In this document: piece by piece, positions 22,804 to 32,126 of the stretch
Layout: every line of letters begins with the position of its first letter
Numbering within the stretch: position 1 is the stretch's first letter
NCBI RefSeq assembly: GCF_013410565.1
Contig: NZ_JACCFO010000001.1
Coordinates: 1,240,001 to 1,304,000 of the forward strand
Length of the DNA stretch: 64,000 bases
Source: Streptomonospora nanhaiensis
Lineage (GTDB): Bacteria > Actinomycetota > Actinomycetes > Streptosporangiales > Streptosporangiaceae
Direction: 5' to 3'
Translations under genes and position numbers: made by a program
Notes under the pieces: generated by a model
What the model was told of the DNA's origin: nothing
Databases searched by the model: none
What the model saw: the letters and a program-made list of their open reading frames with translations, nothing else

Positions 22804-24210
22804 CTACTTCAGGAAGTCGGGAACGTCGAGGTCGTCGGGGTCGTCGAAGATCACCCGGCGGCGCGGCGTGGGGACGTCGCCCGAACGCGTGAACGAGCCG
22901 TCGGTGCCGGTGCCGCGCACCTGGGTGTAGCCGGCGTCGTTGACGGCGCGGATGCCGCGCGCGCGGTGGTCGTCCTCGGGGTCGGGATCGGGATCGCGGG
23001 CCTCGGGGGCCTCGGGGGCCTCGGGGGCCTCCGGCTCGGGCTCGGGGGCGGGCTCGGGCTCCGGCTCGGCCGCCGCCTCGGGGCGCCGCGGCTCCTCGCG
23101 CACCGGCTCGGGCTCGGGTTCGGGCTCCGGCGCGGGCTCGGGGCGGCACGGCTCGGCGGCCACCGGCCGCACCTCGGCGCGCGGGGGCGCCGGCGGGGCG
23201 GCGGCCTCGCGCGGGCGCTCGGGCGCCGGCGCGGCGTCGCGCTGGGGCCCCAGCGCCTCGTTGCGCGGCTCGTCGAACCCGGCCGCGATGACGGTGACGC
23301 GGACCTCGTCGCCCAGGGCGTCGTCGATGACCGCGCCGAAGATGATGTTGGCCTCGGGCGCCGCGGAGTTCGCCACGAGCTGAGCGGCCTCGTTGATCTC
23401 GAAGAGACCGAGGTCGGAGCCGCCCTGGATGGACAGCAGCACCCCGTGGGCGCCGTCGATGCTGGCCTCCAGCAGCGGCGAGGAGATCGCCATCTCGGCG
23501 GCGGCCACGGCGCGGTCGTCGCCGCGCGCCGAGCCGATGCCCATCAGGGCCGACCCCGCGCCCTGCATGACCGACTTCACGTCGGCGAAGTCCAGGTTGA
23601 TCAGGCCGGGCGTGGTGATCAGGTCGGTGATGCCCTGCACACCGGACAGCAGCACCTGGTCGGCGGCCTTGAACGCGTCGAGCACGCTGACCTGGCGGTC
23701 GGAGATCGACAGCAGCCGGTCGTTGGGGATCACGATGAGGGTGTCGACCTCCTCGCGCAGCATCGCGATCCCGGCCTCGGCCTGGGTGGCGCGGCGCTTG
23801 CCCTCGAAGCCGAACGGGCGGGTGACCACGCCGATGGTGAGGGCCCCCAGCGAGCGGGCGATGTCGGCGACCACGGGCGCACCGCCGGTGCCGGTGCCAC
23901 CGCCCTCGCCGGCCGTGACGAAGACCATGTCGGCGCCCTTGAGGACCTCCTCGATCTCCTCGCGGTGGTCCTCGGCGGCCTTGCGGCCGACCTCGGGGTT
24001 GGCCCCCGCGCCCAGTCCGCGGGTCAGTTCGCGGCCCACGTCGAGCTTGACGTCGGCATCACTCATGAGCAGCGCCTGAGCGTCGGTGTTGATGGCGATG
24101 AACTCGACGCCCTTGAGTCCCTCTTCGATCATCCGGTTGACGGCGTTGACGCCGCCGCCGCCGATGCCGACGACCTTGATGACCGCGAGGTAATTCTGCG
24201 GTGCTGCCAC
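22804..24210 (-). CDS. ftsZ: Cell-division GTPase FtsZ
   Basis: A 468-residue tubulin homologue. The GTP-binding signature is [12 protein letters not shown] (about residues 103-114), preceded by [20 protein letters not shown], and the T7 loop has [12 protein letters not shown] linker of about 110 residues rich in Pro, Glu and Ala follows the GTPase core. The conserved C-terminal tail is [19 protein letters not shown], the docking site for SepF and FtsW in related bacteria. The GTG at 24210 (GGAAAGG upstream) gives the standard [14 protein letters not shown] opening; about 65 codons of upstream open frame are rejected. The gene has its own 411-bp upstream region. Confidence 0.97.
   Translation of the reverse strand: MAAPQNYLAVIKVVGIGGGGVNAVNRMIEEGLKGVEFIAINTDAQALLMSDADVKLDVGRELTRGLGAGANPEVGRKAAEDHREEIEEVLKGADMVFVTAGEGGGTGTGGAPVVADIARSLGALTIGVVTRPFGFEGKRRATQAEAGIAMLREEVDTLIVIPNDRLLSISDRQVSVLDAFKAADQVLLSGVQGITDLITTPGLINLDFADVKSVMQGAGSALMGIGSARGDDRAVAAAEMAISSPLLEASIDGAHGVLLSIQGGSDLGLFEINEAAQLVANSAAPEANIIFGAVIDDALGDEVRVTVIAAGFDEPRNEALGPQRDAAPAPERPREAAAPPAPPRAEVRPVAAEPCRPEPAPEPEPEPEPVREEPRRPEAAAEPEPEPAPEPEPEAPEAPEAPEARDPDPDPEDDHRARGIRAVNDAGYTQVRGTGTDGSFTRSGDVPTPRRRVIFDDPDDLDVPDFLK
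22995..23115 (-). repeat. Low-complexity repeat in the ftsZ linker
   Basis: Tandem GGCCTCGGG-type 9-bp units (about 23000-23032) coding EAP repeats, followed by GGCTCGGG-type units coding EP repeats. They lie wholly in the disordered linker and do not disturb the frame. Confidence 0.8.
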
Positions 24211-24621
24211 GACGAGGGGCCTTTCCGCTCGCATCGGCCAACCGCCGTCCCACCGCAGCGGGACGCTGTGTCCCCCGGTGGCGGCCCGGACGGTTGGCTG
24301 TCCGGTTCTACAGTCTTCCTCTTGCGGGTGCCCGTGGTGCCGGCGAGTGCCGACCGGGTTCCCGGTGCGGGCGCCGGGCGGCGCCCTGCCGGGCGCCCGC
24401 CGCAATCGCCCTAAAGTCTCAGATCCATACTTATGTCAACCAACGGTAGTGCTTCCCGACAGTAGGCCGCGGCCTGCCAAGGGGCAACTAACCACGGAGT
24501 TCAGCCTAACGGCGTGTCGCACGGTGAGGCGATGTCCGATCCCGGCGCGTCGCGTCGGGAATGTCGGCCTCCTGCGTCCGGAAGCCGTCCGGGCCACCCG
24601 GTCCGGGCAGGCGTGGCGCAC
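24211..24621 (-). promoter_or_regulatory. ftsQ-ftsZ intergenic region with putative ftsZ promoter
   Basis: No gene is visible in 411 bp. On the minus strand TTGACA (complement of 24434-24439) is a perfect -35 hexamer, about 200 bp before the ftsZ start, in the AT-richest patch of the region (24412-24450). The -10 at 17-bp spacing would be CTTTAG, a poor match, so the promoter is only suggested. Actinobacterial ftsZ genes usually have dedicated, developmentally controlled promoters in this interval. Confidence 0.45.
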
Positions 24622-25383
24622 CTACTTCACGACGGCCATGTCCGGCGCGCTCACGTCGTAGCTGCGGTCGGGCCCCGAAGGGTGCTCGTGCAGCAGGATG
24701 GTGAGGATCTCGCTCTTCTCGGCCGTGCGCTCGGTGCCGCCCCACTGGACCACGGCGCCGTCGTCCAGGGTGAGCGTGATCGCCGCCCGCTCCTGGGCGT
24801 CGATCTCCTCCACCCGCCCGGCCACGGCCGCCGGCATCTGGGCCACGACCTCGGCGGCCGCCGCGACGGCCGGGTCCCCCTCGGGTTCGCCGTCGACCGT
24901 GATCAGCGGGTAGTCCTCGGGGCGGGTGTCGGTGTCGGCCACCCGCACGCCGTCGCCGTCGACCAGGCGGAAGCCGTCGCCGGCGCGCATGGCCAGTCGG
25001 GGGGTGCGCTCCACGACCTCCACCCGCAGCGTGGCCGGCCAGCCCCGCGAGACCTCGACCGACTCCACCAGGCGCAGCTCGCGCGCCCGCCGCTCGGCCG
25101 CGGCGGTGTCGACGCGGGCCAGCGGCGTGCCGGTGGCGACGTCCACGGCCGCGGCGACCTGCGCGGGGTCGAGCCGGTCGGTGCCGGTGACCTCGACCTC
25201 GCGCACCACCAGCAGCCGCGAGCCCAGCAGCAGCCAGGTGACCACGGTCAGCGCCGTGACGATGAGCAGGACCACGAAGGCGACCTTCCAGGGGTCCGAC
25301 CGGCGCCGGCCGGGCCGCCGCGCGCCGCCGTCGGCGCCGCGCGGCGCGGACTCCTCGGTGGTCGCGCTCACCCCTGCCCTCAC
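24622..25383 (-). CDS. ftsQ: Cell-division protein FtsQ
   Basis: A 253-residue bitopic membrane protein. A basic cytoplasmic N terminus (about 35 residues) precedes one membrane helix (WKVAFVVLLIVTALTVVTWLLL). Then come the POTRA domain (VREVEVTGTDRLDPAQVAAAV) and the beta domain. It is part of the FtsQLB divisome complex. The GTG at 25383 is taken as the start; another GTG four codons in is equally possible. It lies 89 bp after murC. Confidence 0.93.
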   Translation of the reverse strand: MRAGVSATTEESAPRGADGGARRPGRRRSDPWKVAFVVLLIVTALTVVTWLLLGSRLLVVREVEVTGTDRLDPAQVAAAVDVATGTPLARVDTAAAERRARELRLVESVEVSRGWPATLRVEVVERTPRLAMRAGDGFRLVDGDGVRVADTDTRPEDYPLITVDGEPEGDPAVAAAAEVVAQMPAAVAGRVEEIDAQERAAITLTLDDGAVVQWGGTERTAEKSEILTILLHEHPSGPDRSYDVSAPDMAVVK

Positions 25384-25472
25384 CGTCCTTCGCTGCCCCG
25401 CGCACTCCCCCGGCCGTCCGCCCGGGCGGGCGGCGCGCCGGTGCCGGCGCGGGCCGCCGCCCGGACCGGCGG

Positions 25473-26912
25473 TCAGTCCTTGGCCCCCGGCAGCGCCGCG
25501 ACGATGCGCGGCCCCAGCTCGGTGACGTCGCCCGCGCCCATGGTCAGCACGATGTCGCCGGGCCGCGCCAGCGCGGCGGCGCGGGCCACCGCATCGTCGC
25601 GGTCGGCGATGAGGTGGACGTGCGCGCCGTCGCCGGGGATCCGGTCGGTGATCAGCTCGGCGCCGACCCCGGGCTCGGGGTCCTCGCGCGCGGCGTAGAC
25701 GGGCAGCACCACGGCCTCGTCGGCCAGGGCCAGCGCCTCGGCGAACTCCGCGGCGAAGATCCGGGTGCGACTGTACAGATGGGGCTGGAACACCGCCACG
25801 ACCCGGCCCGGCGCGGCGCCGTCGGGCTCGCGGGTGTCCAGGGCCGCACGCGCGGCGCGCAGGTCGGCCGCGATCTCGGTGGGGTGGTGGGCGTAGCTGT
25901 CGTAGACCGCCACCCCCCCGGAGGTGCCCTTCAGCTCGAAGCGGCGGCCCACCCCGGTGAAGGCGGCGAGCCCGGCCAGCGCGACCTGGGGGTCGTGGCC
26001 CAGCACGTCGGCCGCCGCCACGGCGGCCGCGGCGTTGAGCACGTTGTGCCGGCCCGGCACGGCCAGCTCCCCGCGCAGCGGCTCGCCGCCGGGCGGGGTG
26101 AGCGTGAAGGCGGTGCGGAACCCCTCGGCCGCGACGTCGGAGACCCGGTAGTCGGCGTCTGCGGCCTCACCGAAGGTGACGACCCGCTTACCCAGGCGGG
26201 CGGCGGTCTCGGCCACGCGCCGCGCGCCGGGGTCGTCGGCGCCCGCGACGAGGGTGGCGCCCACGCGCCCGGCGAACGCCGCGAAGTTGGCGTGGATCTG
26301 CTCCAGGCCGCCGCTGTAGTTGTCCAGGTGGTCGGCCTCGACGTTGGTCACGACCGCGACCTCGGGCGAGAGCATCAGAAAGGAGCCGTCGCTCTCGTCG
26401 GCCTCGGCCACGATGACCTCGCCGGCCCCGGCGTCGGCGCCCAGCCCGGTGGTGGCCAGCGATCCGCCGATGACGTAGCCGGGTTCGGCGCCGGCCTGCT
26501 GGAGGACGACGGTCAGCATCGAGGTGGTGGTGGTCTTGCCGTGGGTGCCGGCCACGGCCACGCCCCGGCGCTCCAGCAGCAGCGCGCCCAGCGCGGCGGC
26601 GCGGGGCAGCACGCGCAGCCCGCGCCGGCGGGCCTCGACCAGTTCGGGGTTGTCGGGGCGCACCGCCGAGGACACCACCACGGTGTCGGCGGTGCCCACG
26701 TGGGCGGCGTCGTGGCCGACGTGGGCGTCGGCGCCGAGTTCGGCGAGGTCGCGCAGCAGCCGGCCGTCCTTGGCGTCGCTGCCGCTGACCTCCACGCCCA
26801 GCTGGAGCAGCACGCGGGCGATCCCGGACATGCCGACCCCGCCCATGCCGACGAAGTGCACCCGGCCCAGCTTGCCGACCGGCACCGGCTCGGTGTGTTC
26901 GACCAGGCTCAC
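25473..26912 (-). CDS. murC: UDP-N-acetylmuramate--L-alanine ligase
   Basis: A 479-residue Mur ligase adding L-Ala to UDP-MurNAc. The N-terminal Rossmann motif is HFVGMGGVGMSGIARVL, the ATP-binding P-loop GTHGKTTTTSM, and the central signature EADESDGSFL is followed by NVEADHLDNY. The C-terminal domain has YDSYAHHPTEI, characteristic of MurC. The GTG at 26912 overlaps the murG stop by four bases. Confidence 0.97.
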   Translation of the reverse strand: MSLVEHTEPVPVGKLGRVHFVGMGGVGMSGIARVLLQLGVEVSGSDAKDGRLLRDLAELGADAHVGHDAAHVGTADTVVVSSAVRPDNPELVEARRRGLRVLPRAAALGALLLERRGVAVAGTHGKTTTTSMLTVVLQQAGAEPGYVIGGSLATTGLGADAGAGEVIVAEADESDGSFLMLSPEVAVVTNVEADHLDNYSGGLEQIHANFAAFAGRVGATLVAGADDPGARRVAETAARLGKRVVTFGEAADADYRVSDVAAEGFRTAFTLTPPGGEPLRGELAVPGRHNVLNAAAAVAAADVLGHDPQVALAGLAAFTGVGRRFELKGTSGGVAVYDSYAHHPTEIAADLRAARAALDTREPDGAAPGRVVAVFQPHLYSRTRIFAAEFAEALALADEAVVLPVYAAREDPEPGVGAELITDRIPGDGAHVHLIADRDDAVARAAALARPGDIVLTMGAGDVTELGPRIVAALPGAKD

Positions 26913-28069
26913 CGCAGGTCCTTCCCGTCGTCGACGTAGGCGTCGTCGTCGGGGTCGTCGTAGATCGGCGGCTCGGGGGCGGGGCGCTCGCCGCGCGCGA
27001 TCGCCATGACCTCGCGGGCCAGCTCCATGTCGGCGTCGCGGCGGCCCATGCGCGAGGCGGCCTCCGACATGGCGACCACCCGGTCGGTGTCGGTGAGCAG
27101 CGGGATGAGGTACTGCGCGATCCACTGCGGGGTGAGGTCGGCGTTGTTGACCAGCAGGCCGCCGCCGGCCTCGACGATCGGCTCGGCGTTGAGGCGCTGC
27201 TCGCCGTTGCCGATGGGCAGCGGCACGAACGCGCCGGGCAGGCCCACGGCCGTCAGCTCGGCGCAGGTCATGGCGCCGGAGCGGCACATGGCGACGTCGG
27301 CCGCGGCGTAGGCGAGGTCCATGCGGTCCACGTAGGGCACCACAACGTAGGGCACGCCGTCGCGGGTGCGGTCCTCGGGCTCGGTGGCGTTGTTGGGGCC
27401 GACCACGTGCAGCACCTGCACCCCGGCCAGCCGGAAGTGGTCGGCGGAGTCGAACGCGGCCTGGTTGAGCGCCTGGGCGCCCTGGGAGCCGCCGAAGATC
27501 AGCAGGGTGGGCAGCTCGGGCCGCAGCCCGAAGTGCGCCCGCGCCTTGTCGCCGGTGGCCAGCCGGTCCAGCTGGGAGATCTGCTCGCGCAGCGGGATGC
27601 CGATGAAGCGGCCGTGGCGGATGTCGCAGTGGGGGTGCCCGGTGAACACGTGCGGGGTCAGCCGCGCGCCGAGCCGGTTGGCCAGGCCCGGCAGCGGGTT
27701 GGCCTCGTGGATCACCAGGGGGATCCTGCGGCGGCGCGCCGCGAGGTAGCCGGGGGTGGCGACGTAGCCGCCGAACCCGACCAGGATGTCGGCGCCGAGG
27801 CGGTCCAGGTGGGCCCCCGCCGCGCTGATGGCGCTGGCGAGCTTGCCGGGCACCTGCAGCAGCTGCGGGGTGAGCCGGCGGGGCAGCGGCACCGCCGGGA
27901 TGGTCCCCAGTTCGTAGCCCCGCATGGGAACGAGGCGGGTCTCCAGTCCTCGTTCGGTGCCCAGACACAGGATCTGGGTCTGCGGGTCGATGCGCCGAAG
28001 CGCATCGGCCAGGGAGAGCGCGGGCTCGATATGCCCGGCCGTGCCGCCTCCGGCGAGGGCTACCCTCAT
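26909..28069 (-). CDS. murG: UDP-GlcNAc:lipid I N-acetylglucosaminyltransferase MurG
   Basis: A 386-residue GT28 glycosyltransferase that converts lipid I to lipid II at the inner membrane face. The glycine-rich G-loop GGGTAGHIEPAL opens the protein; IVIHEANPLPG-type sequence (LVIHEANPLPGLANRLGA), FGGSQGAQALN and MCRSGAMTCAELTAVGLP follow. A polar extension (PPIYDDPDDDAYVDDG) ends it. ATG at 28069 overlaps the ftsW stop by four bases. Confidence 0.97.
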   Translation of the reverse strand: MRVALAGGGTAGHIEPALSLADALRRIDPQTQILCLGTERGLETRLVPMRGYELGTIPAVPLPRRLTPQLLQVPGKLASAISAAGAHLDRLGADILVGFGGYVATPGYLAARRRRIPLVIHEANPLPGLANRLGARLTPHVFTGHPHCDIRHGRFIGIPLREQISQLDRLATGDKARAHFGLRPELPTLLIFGGSQGAQALNQAAFDSADHFRLAGVQVLHVVGPNNATEPEDRTRDGVPYVVVPYVDRMDLAYAAADVAMCRSGAMTCAELTAVGLPGAFVPLPIGNGEQRLNAEPIVEAGGGLLVNNADLTPQWIAQYLIPLLTDTDRVVAMSEAASRMGRRDADMELAREVMAIARGERPAPEPPIYDDPDDDAYVDDGKDLR

Positions 28070-29439
28070 CGTCGCCGATTCCTCCTCGCTTGAACCTGCG
28101 TCGCGCGCGATCCGTTGTGGGCCTGCGCCGCGGCTCCGGTCCGCCTGGACGGGGCGCCGGATGCCGAGTACTCCAGGCCCAGCCAGCTTAGAGCCCTTTG
28201 CACCCGGCTCGGACCGCGGGCGGCCAGGGCCGCGCGGGCATCGGGCTCGGCCTTGGCCAGGGCCAGCAGGATGCCCAGCGCCAGCATCGTGGGGATCAGC
28301 GAGGAGCCCCCGGCCGAGACCAGCGGCAGCGGGATGCCGGTGATGGGCATGACGCCGATGACCGTGCCGATGTTGACCATCGCCTGGATGACGATCCAGC
28401 AGGTGATGGCCGCGGCGGCGAGGCGGCCGAAGGGGTCGCCGACCCGCGACGCGACGCGCAGCCCAGCGTAGCCGAGGACGCCGAAGAGGCCCACGACGAC
28501 CAGGGTGCCGATGAGGCCGAACTCCTCGCCGATGATGGCGAAGATGAAGTCGCTCTCGGGGTGGGGCAGGAAGCCCCACTTCTCGCGGCTGCCGCCGATG
28601 CCCACGCCGACCACGCCGCCGGTGCCCAGCGCGTAGAGGCCGTGCAGCGCCTGGAAGCCGGAGTCGGTGGGGTCGGCCTGGGGGTTGAGGAAGGAGGTCA
28701 CGCGGGCCAGGCGGAACGGCTCGACCGCGATCATGATGCCGGCCAGCGAGATGACCAGGCCGATCATCGCCAGAAACAGCCGCCCGGGCGCGCCCACCAC
28801 CCACAGCAGCGCCAGGAAGATCGCCAGCAGCACGAACGTGGTGCCCAGGTCGGTGCCGATCAGCACCAGCACCACGAGCACGCCGCAGCCCGGCAGCAGC
28901 GGGATGAGCAACTGGCGCCACTCCACCAGCTGGCGCAGCTCCTCGCGGCGCGCCAGCACGTTGGCGCCCCACAGGGCGAAGGAGAGCTTGGCCGGCTCCG
29001 ACGCCTGGACGGTCACCCCGGCGATCTCGATCCAGCGCACGGCGCCGCTGCCGTAGGCGTCGCCGTGGAAGACGGTGAGCACCAGCAGCACCACCGAGGC
29101 GAGCATGGCCGGGTAGCCCAGCATCCGGAAGACCCGGATGGGCAGGTGGGAGGCGACCACCAGCAGCGGCAGGCCCACCGAGGCGGCGAACACCTGCTTC
29201 TCGAACAGGGAGAACGCCGAGCCGGTCTCGGTGTAGGAGTCCACCATGGAGGAGGACAGCACCATGGTCAGGCCCAGCGTGGTCAGCAGCGCGGTGCCGC
29301 CGGCCAGGAGGTAGTAGGAGGTCAGCGGCCGGTTGAGGATCCCGGGCAGTTCGCGCAGCGGCGACCGTCCCCGCTCCTCGACCTTCCGGGGGGTCGTGCT
29401 CGCCCGCTCGGCCGTGGGGATCGTTGTCGGCACCGCCAT
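28066..29439 (-). CDS. ftsW: Septal peptidoglycan polymerase FtsW (SEDS family)
   Basis: A 457-residue membrane protein with about ten helices. SEDS hallmarks: QASEPAKLSFALWGANVLA, IGTDLGTTFVLLAIFLALLW, the GIGGSREKWGFLPHPESDFI loop, and PITGIPLPLVSAGGSSLI near the C terminus. It polymerises lipid II together with FtsI. The ATG at 29439 has GGAGG with a six-base spacer. A basic tail (about 45 residues) ends the protein. A 219-bp gap separates it from murD. Confidence 0.96.
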   Translation of the reverse strand: MAVPTTIPTAERASTTPRKVEERGRSPLRELPGILNRPLTSYYLLAGGTALLTTLGLTMVLSSSMVDSYTETGSAFSLFEKQVFAASVGLPLLVVASHLPIRVFRMLGYPAMLASVVLLVLTVFHGDAYGSGAVRWIEIAGVTVQASEPAKLSFALWGANVLARREELRQLVEWRQLLIPLLPGCGVLVVLVLIGTDLGTTFVLLAIFLALLWVVGAPGRLFLAMIGLVISLAGIMIAVEPFRLARVTSFLNPQADPTDSGFQALHGLYALGTGGVVGVGIGGSREKWGFLPHPESDFIFAIIGEEFGLIGTLVVVGLFGVLGYAGLRVASRVGDPFGRLAAAAITCWIVIQAMVNIGTVIGVMPITGIPLPLVSAGGSSLIPTMLALGILLALAKAEPDARAALAARGPSRVQRALSWLGLEYSASGAPSRRTGAAAQAHNGSRATQVQARRNRRR

Positions 29440-29658
29440 TGGCCACCTCCGCCCGTGCCGTCGTTGTCCAGCGACGAACAAGTCTGGCGGGTGCGGACCG
29501 CGAAGCCTCGGACATATTCCGCGTGTTGGGCTTCTTTCTACGCGCGCGGCCGGATCCGGCCGCGACCGCGCCGCAGGTGGGCGGCTGAGGGGCGGCCACG
29601 GGGCGGCGGGCCGCCCGCCGCCGGGCGCCCGCGGGGCGCTGCGGCGGGCGGCCGCGCG

Positions 29659-31074
29659 TCACAGCGCGCGCACGGCCTCCGCGAACCGGTCGCCGCGCGC
29701 GTTGTAGTCGCGGAACATGTCCATCGACGCGGCGGCGGGGGCCAGCAGCACGGTGTCGCCGGGGCGCGCCCGGCGCGCGGCGGCGGCGACGGCCTCGGCC
29801 ATGGCGTCCTCGCCGGTGCCGGCGACCTCGACCACGGGGACCTCGGGCGCGTGGACGGCCAGCGCGCGGGCCAGCCGGTCGCGGTCGCGGCCCAGCAGCA
29901 CGGCCGCGCGCAGCCGGGGCGCGGCGGTGCGCACCAGGTCGTCGACCTCGGCGCCCTTGAGCAGGCCGCCGGCCACCCACACGACGGAGGGGTAGGCGGC
30001 CAGGGAGGCGGCGGCGGCGTGCGGGTTGGTGGCCTTGGAGTCGTCGACGTAGTCGACCTCGGCCACCCGCGCGACGTGGGCGATGCGGTGGGGTTCGGGG
30101 GCGAAGGCCCGCAGCCCGGCGCGCACCGACTCCGGCGCGGCGCCCACCGAGCGGGCCAGGGCCGCCGCCGCCAGCGCGTTGGCGACGTTGTGCGGCGCGG
30201 CCGGCACGGCGTCGCCCACCGCGGCCAGCTCCTCGGCGCTGGTGCGCGGGTCGGCCACGAACGCGCGGTCCACCAGCAGGTCCTCGACCACGCCGAGCTG
30301 GCCGGGGCGCGGCACGCCCAGGGTGAACCCGTGCAGGGGGGCGTGCGGGTCGCCCTGCTGGGCCAGGCGCGCCGACCAGTCGTCGTCGGCGTTGGCGATC
30401 CGGACGGTGCCGCGGGCGTAGACGCGGCCCTTGGCCTGGGCGTAGGGCTCCAGGCCGCCGTGCCAGTCGAGGTGGTCGGCGGCCAGGTTGAGCACGACGC
30501 CGGCGTGCGGGGCCAGGGTGGCCGACCAGTGCAGCTGGAAGCTCGACAGCTCCACCACGAGCAGGTCGGGCGCGGTGCCGCGGTCGTCGGGCAGGGCCGC
30601 CTGGAGCAGGGGGGTGCCCACGTTGCCGGCCGCGGCGACGTCGCGGCCGTCGGCGCGCAGCATCGCCTCCAGCATCCGCACCGTGGTGGTCTTGCCGTTG
30701 GTGCCGGTGATGGCCAGCCAGCGCTGGGTGGCCGGGCGCAGCCGCCAGGCGAGTTCGACGTCGCCGATGACCTCCACCCCGGCGGCGGCCGCCGCGAGCG
30801 CCAGCGGGGAGTCGGGGCGCCAGCCGGGCGAGATGACGACCAGCTCGGTGCCCTCGGGCAGCGCGGAGTCGCCCAGTACGGCGCGGGCGCCCTCGGCGCG
30901 CAGCTCCTCGGCCGCGGCCCGCGCGGCGTCGTCGTCGCGGTTGTCGACCACGGTGACGCGGGCGCCGCGGCGCAGCAGCGCCCGGACGGTGGGCGGCCCG
31001 GTGACGCCCAGGCCGGCGACGCAGACCGCGCGGTCCTTGAGCCCGGTCGCGAAGTCGGGGGTCTCCGGGGTCAC
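29659..31074 (-). CDS. murD: UDP-N-acetylmuramoylalanine--D-glutamate ligase
   Basis: A 471-residue Mur ligase adding D-Glu. It has VCVAGLGVTGPPTVRALL at the N terminus, the P-loop ITGTNGKTTTVRM, the VVELSSFQLHW signature, NLAADHLDWHG and the C-terminal DSKATNPHA motif typical of MurD. The GTG at 31074 overlaps the mraY stop by four bases. Confidence 0.97.
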   Translation of the reverse strand: MTPETPDFATGLKDRAVCVAGLGVTGPPTVRALLRRGARVTVVDNRDDDAARAAAEELRAEGARAVLGDSALPEGTELVVISPGWRPDSPLALAAAAAGVEVIGDVELAWRLRPATQRWLAITGTNGKTTTVRMLEAMLRADGRDVAAAGNVGTPLLQAALPDDRGTAPDLLVVELSSFQLHWSATLAPHAGVVLNLAADHLDWHGGLEPYAQAKGRVYARGTVRIANADDDWSARLAQQGDPHAPLHGFTLGVPRPGQLGVVEDLLVDRAFVADPRTSAEELAAVGDAVPAAPHNVANALAAAALARSVGAAPESVRAGLRAFAPEPHRIAHVARVAEVDYVDDSKATNPHAAAASLAAYPSVVWVAGGLLKGAEVDDLVRTAAPRLRAAVLLGRDRDRLARALAVHAPEVPVVEVAGTGEDAMAEAVAAAARRARPGDTVLLAPAAASMDMFRDYNARGDRFAEAVRAL

Positions 31075-32126
31075 CGCGGCATCCACTCCAGGTAGAACAG
31101 GCCGATGCCCACGCCGACCATCAGGCCCTGGATGATCCAGAACCGGATGACGATGGTGGTCTCGGCCCAGCCCTTCAGCTCGAAGTGGTGCTGCAGGGGC
31201 GCCATGCGGAAGACCCGTTTGCCGGTGAGCCGGAACGAGCTGATCTGGATCATCACCGACAGGGTGATGAGCACGAACAGGCCGCCGATGATCAGCAGCA
31301 GCAGCTGGGTGCGGGTGGTGATGGCCAGGCCCACGATGAGGCCGCCCAGGGCCAGGGAGCCGGTGTCGCCCATGAAGATCTTGGCGGGCGGCGCGTTGTA
31401 CCAGAGGAAGCCGATGCAGCCGCCCAGGCAGGCGGCGGCCACCACCGCGAGGTCCAGCGGGTCGCGCACCGGGTAGCAGCTGGGCGAGAGGTAGGCCACG
31501 CAGCTCTGGCGCAGCTGCCAGTTGCCGATGATGACGTAGGCGACCAGCGAGAGGATCATCGCGCCGGTGGCCAGGCCGTCCAGGCCGTCGGTGAGGTTGA
31601 CCGCGTTGGAGAACCCGACGATGAGGAACAGCGCCCACAGCACGAACACGCCGATCATCAGCGGCGGGCCGAAGTCGCGCAGGAAGGACAGCTGCGGCGA
31701 GGCGGGGGTGTAGCCGTAGCCGTTGGGGAACTGGGTGACCCCGACCGCGAACCCGGCGCCGACGATGGTCTGGCCCAGCATCTTGGCGCCGCTGCGCAGG
31801 CCCAGGCTGCGCCGCTTGTAGATCTTGATGAAGTCGTCGAGGAAGCCCACGGCGCCCATGCCGACGAACAGGAAGATCACCAGCAGGCCCGAGACCGTGG
31901 GCCGGGTCATCAGCACCAGGTGGGAGCCGAAGTAGCCGATGATGGCGCCCAGGATGATGACGATGCCGCCCATGGTGGGCGTGCCCTGCTTGGTCTTGTG
32001 GCCCTCGGGGCCGTCGTCGCGGACCTCCTGGCCGAACTTGAACCGGTACAGGATCCGGATCACCAGCGGCATGATGAGCAGCGAGACCAGCAGGGACAGG
32101 CCCGCCGCGACGAGAATGCCGGTCAC
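31071..32126 (-). CDS. mraY: Phospho-MurNAc-pentapeptide translocase MraY
   Basis: A 351-residue, ten-helix membrane enzyme making lipid I from UDP-MurNAc-pentapeptide and undecaprenyl phosphate. Signatures: GHKTKQGTPTMGGIVI, the Asp pair in GFLDDFIKI, SNAVNLTDGLDGLATG, NAPPAKIFMGDTGSLALGG, and the histidine region APLQHHFELKGW. The GTG at 32126 overlaps the murF stop by four bases. Confidence 0.97.
   Translation of the reverse strand: MTGILVAAGLSLLVSLLIMPLVIRILYRFKFGQEVRDDGPEGHKTKQGTPTMGGIVIILGAIIGYFGSHLVLMTRPTVSGLLVIFLFVGMGAVGFLDDFIKIYKRRSLGLRSGAKMLGQTIVGAGFAVGVTQFPNGYGYTPASPQLSFLRDFGPPLMIGVFVLWALFLIVGFSNAVNLTDGLDGLATGAMILSLVAYVIIGNWQLRQSCVAYLSPSCYPVRDPLDLAVVAAACLGGCIGFLWYNAPPAKIFMGDTGSLALGGLIVGLAITTRTQLLLLIIGGLFVLITLSVMIQISSFRLTGKRVFRMAPLQHHFELKGWAETTIVIRFWIIQGLMVGVGIGLFYLEWMPR

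Noticed and set aside
21625-24414. Long plus-strand open frame opposite ftsZ, pgeF and yggS
   Set aside because: Gly/Ala/Arg-rich shadow sequence without motifs; the opposite strand holds three well-recognised genes.
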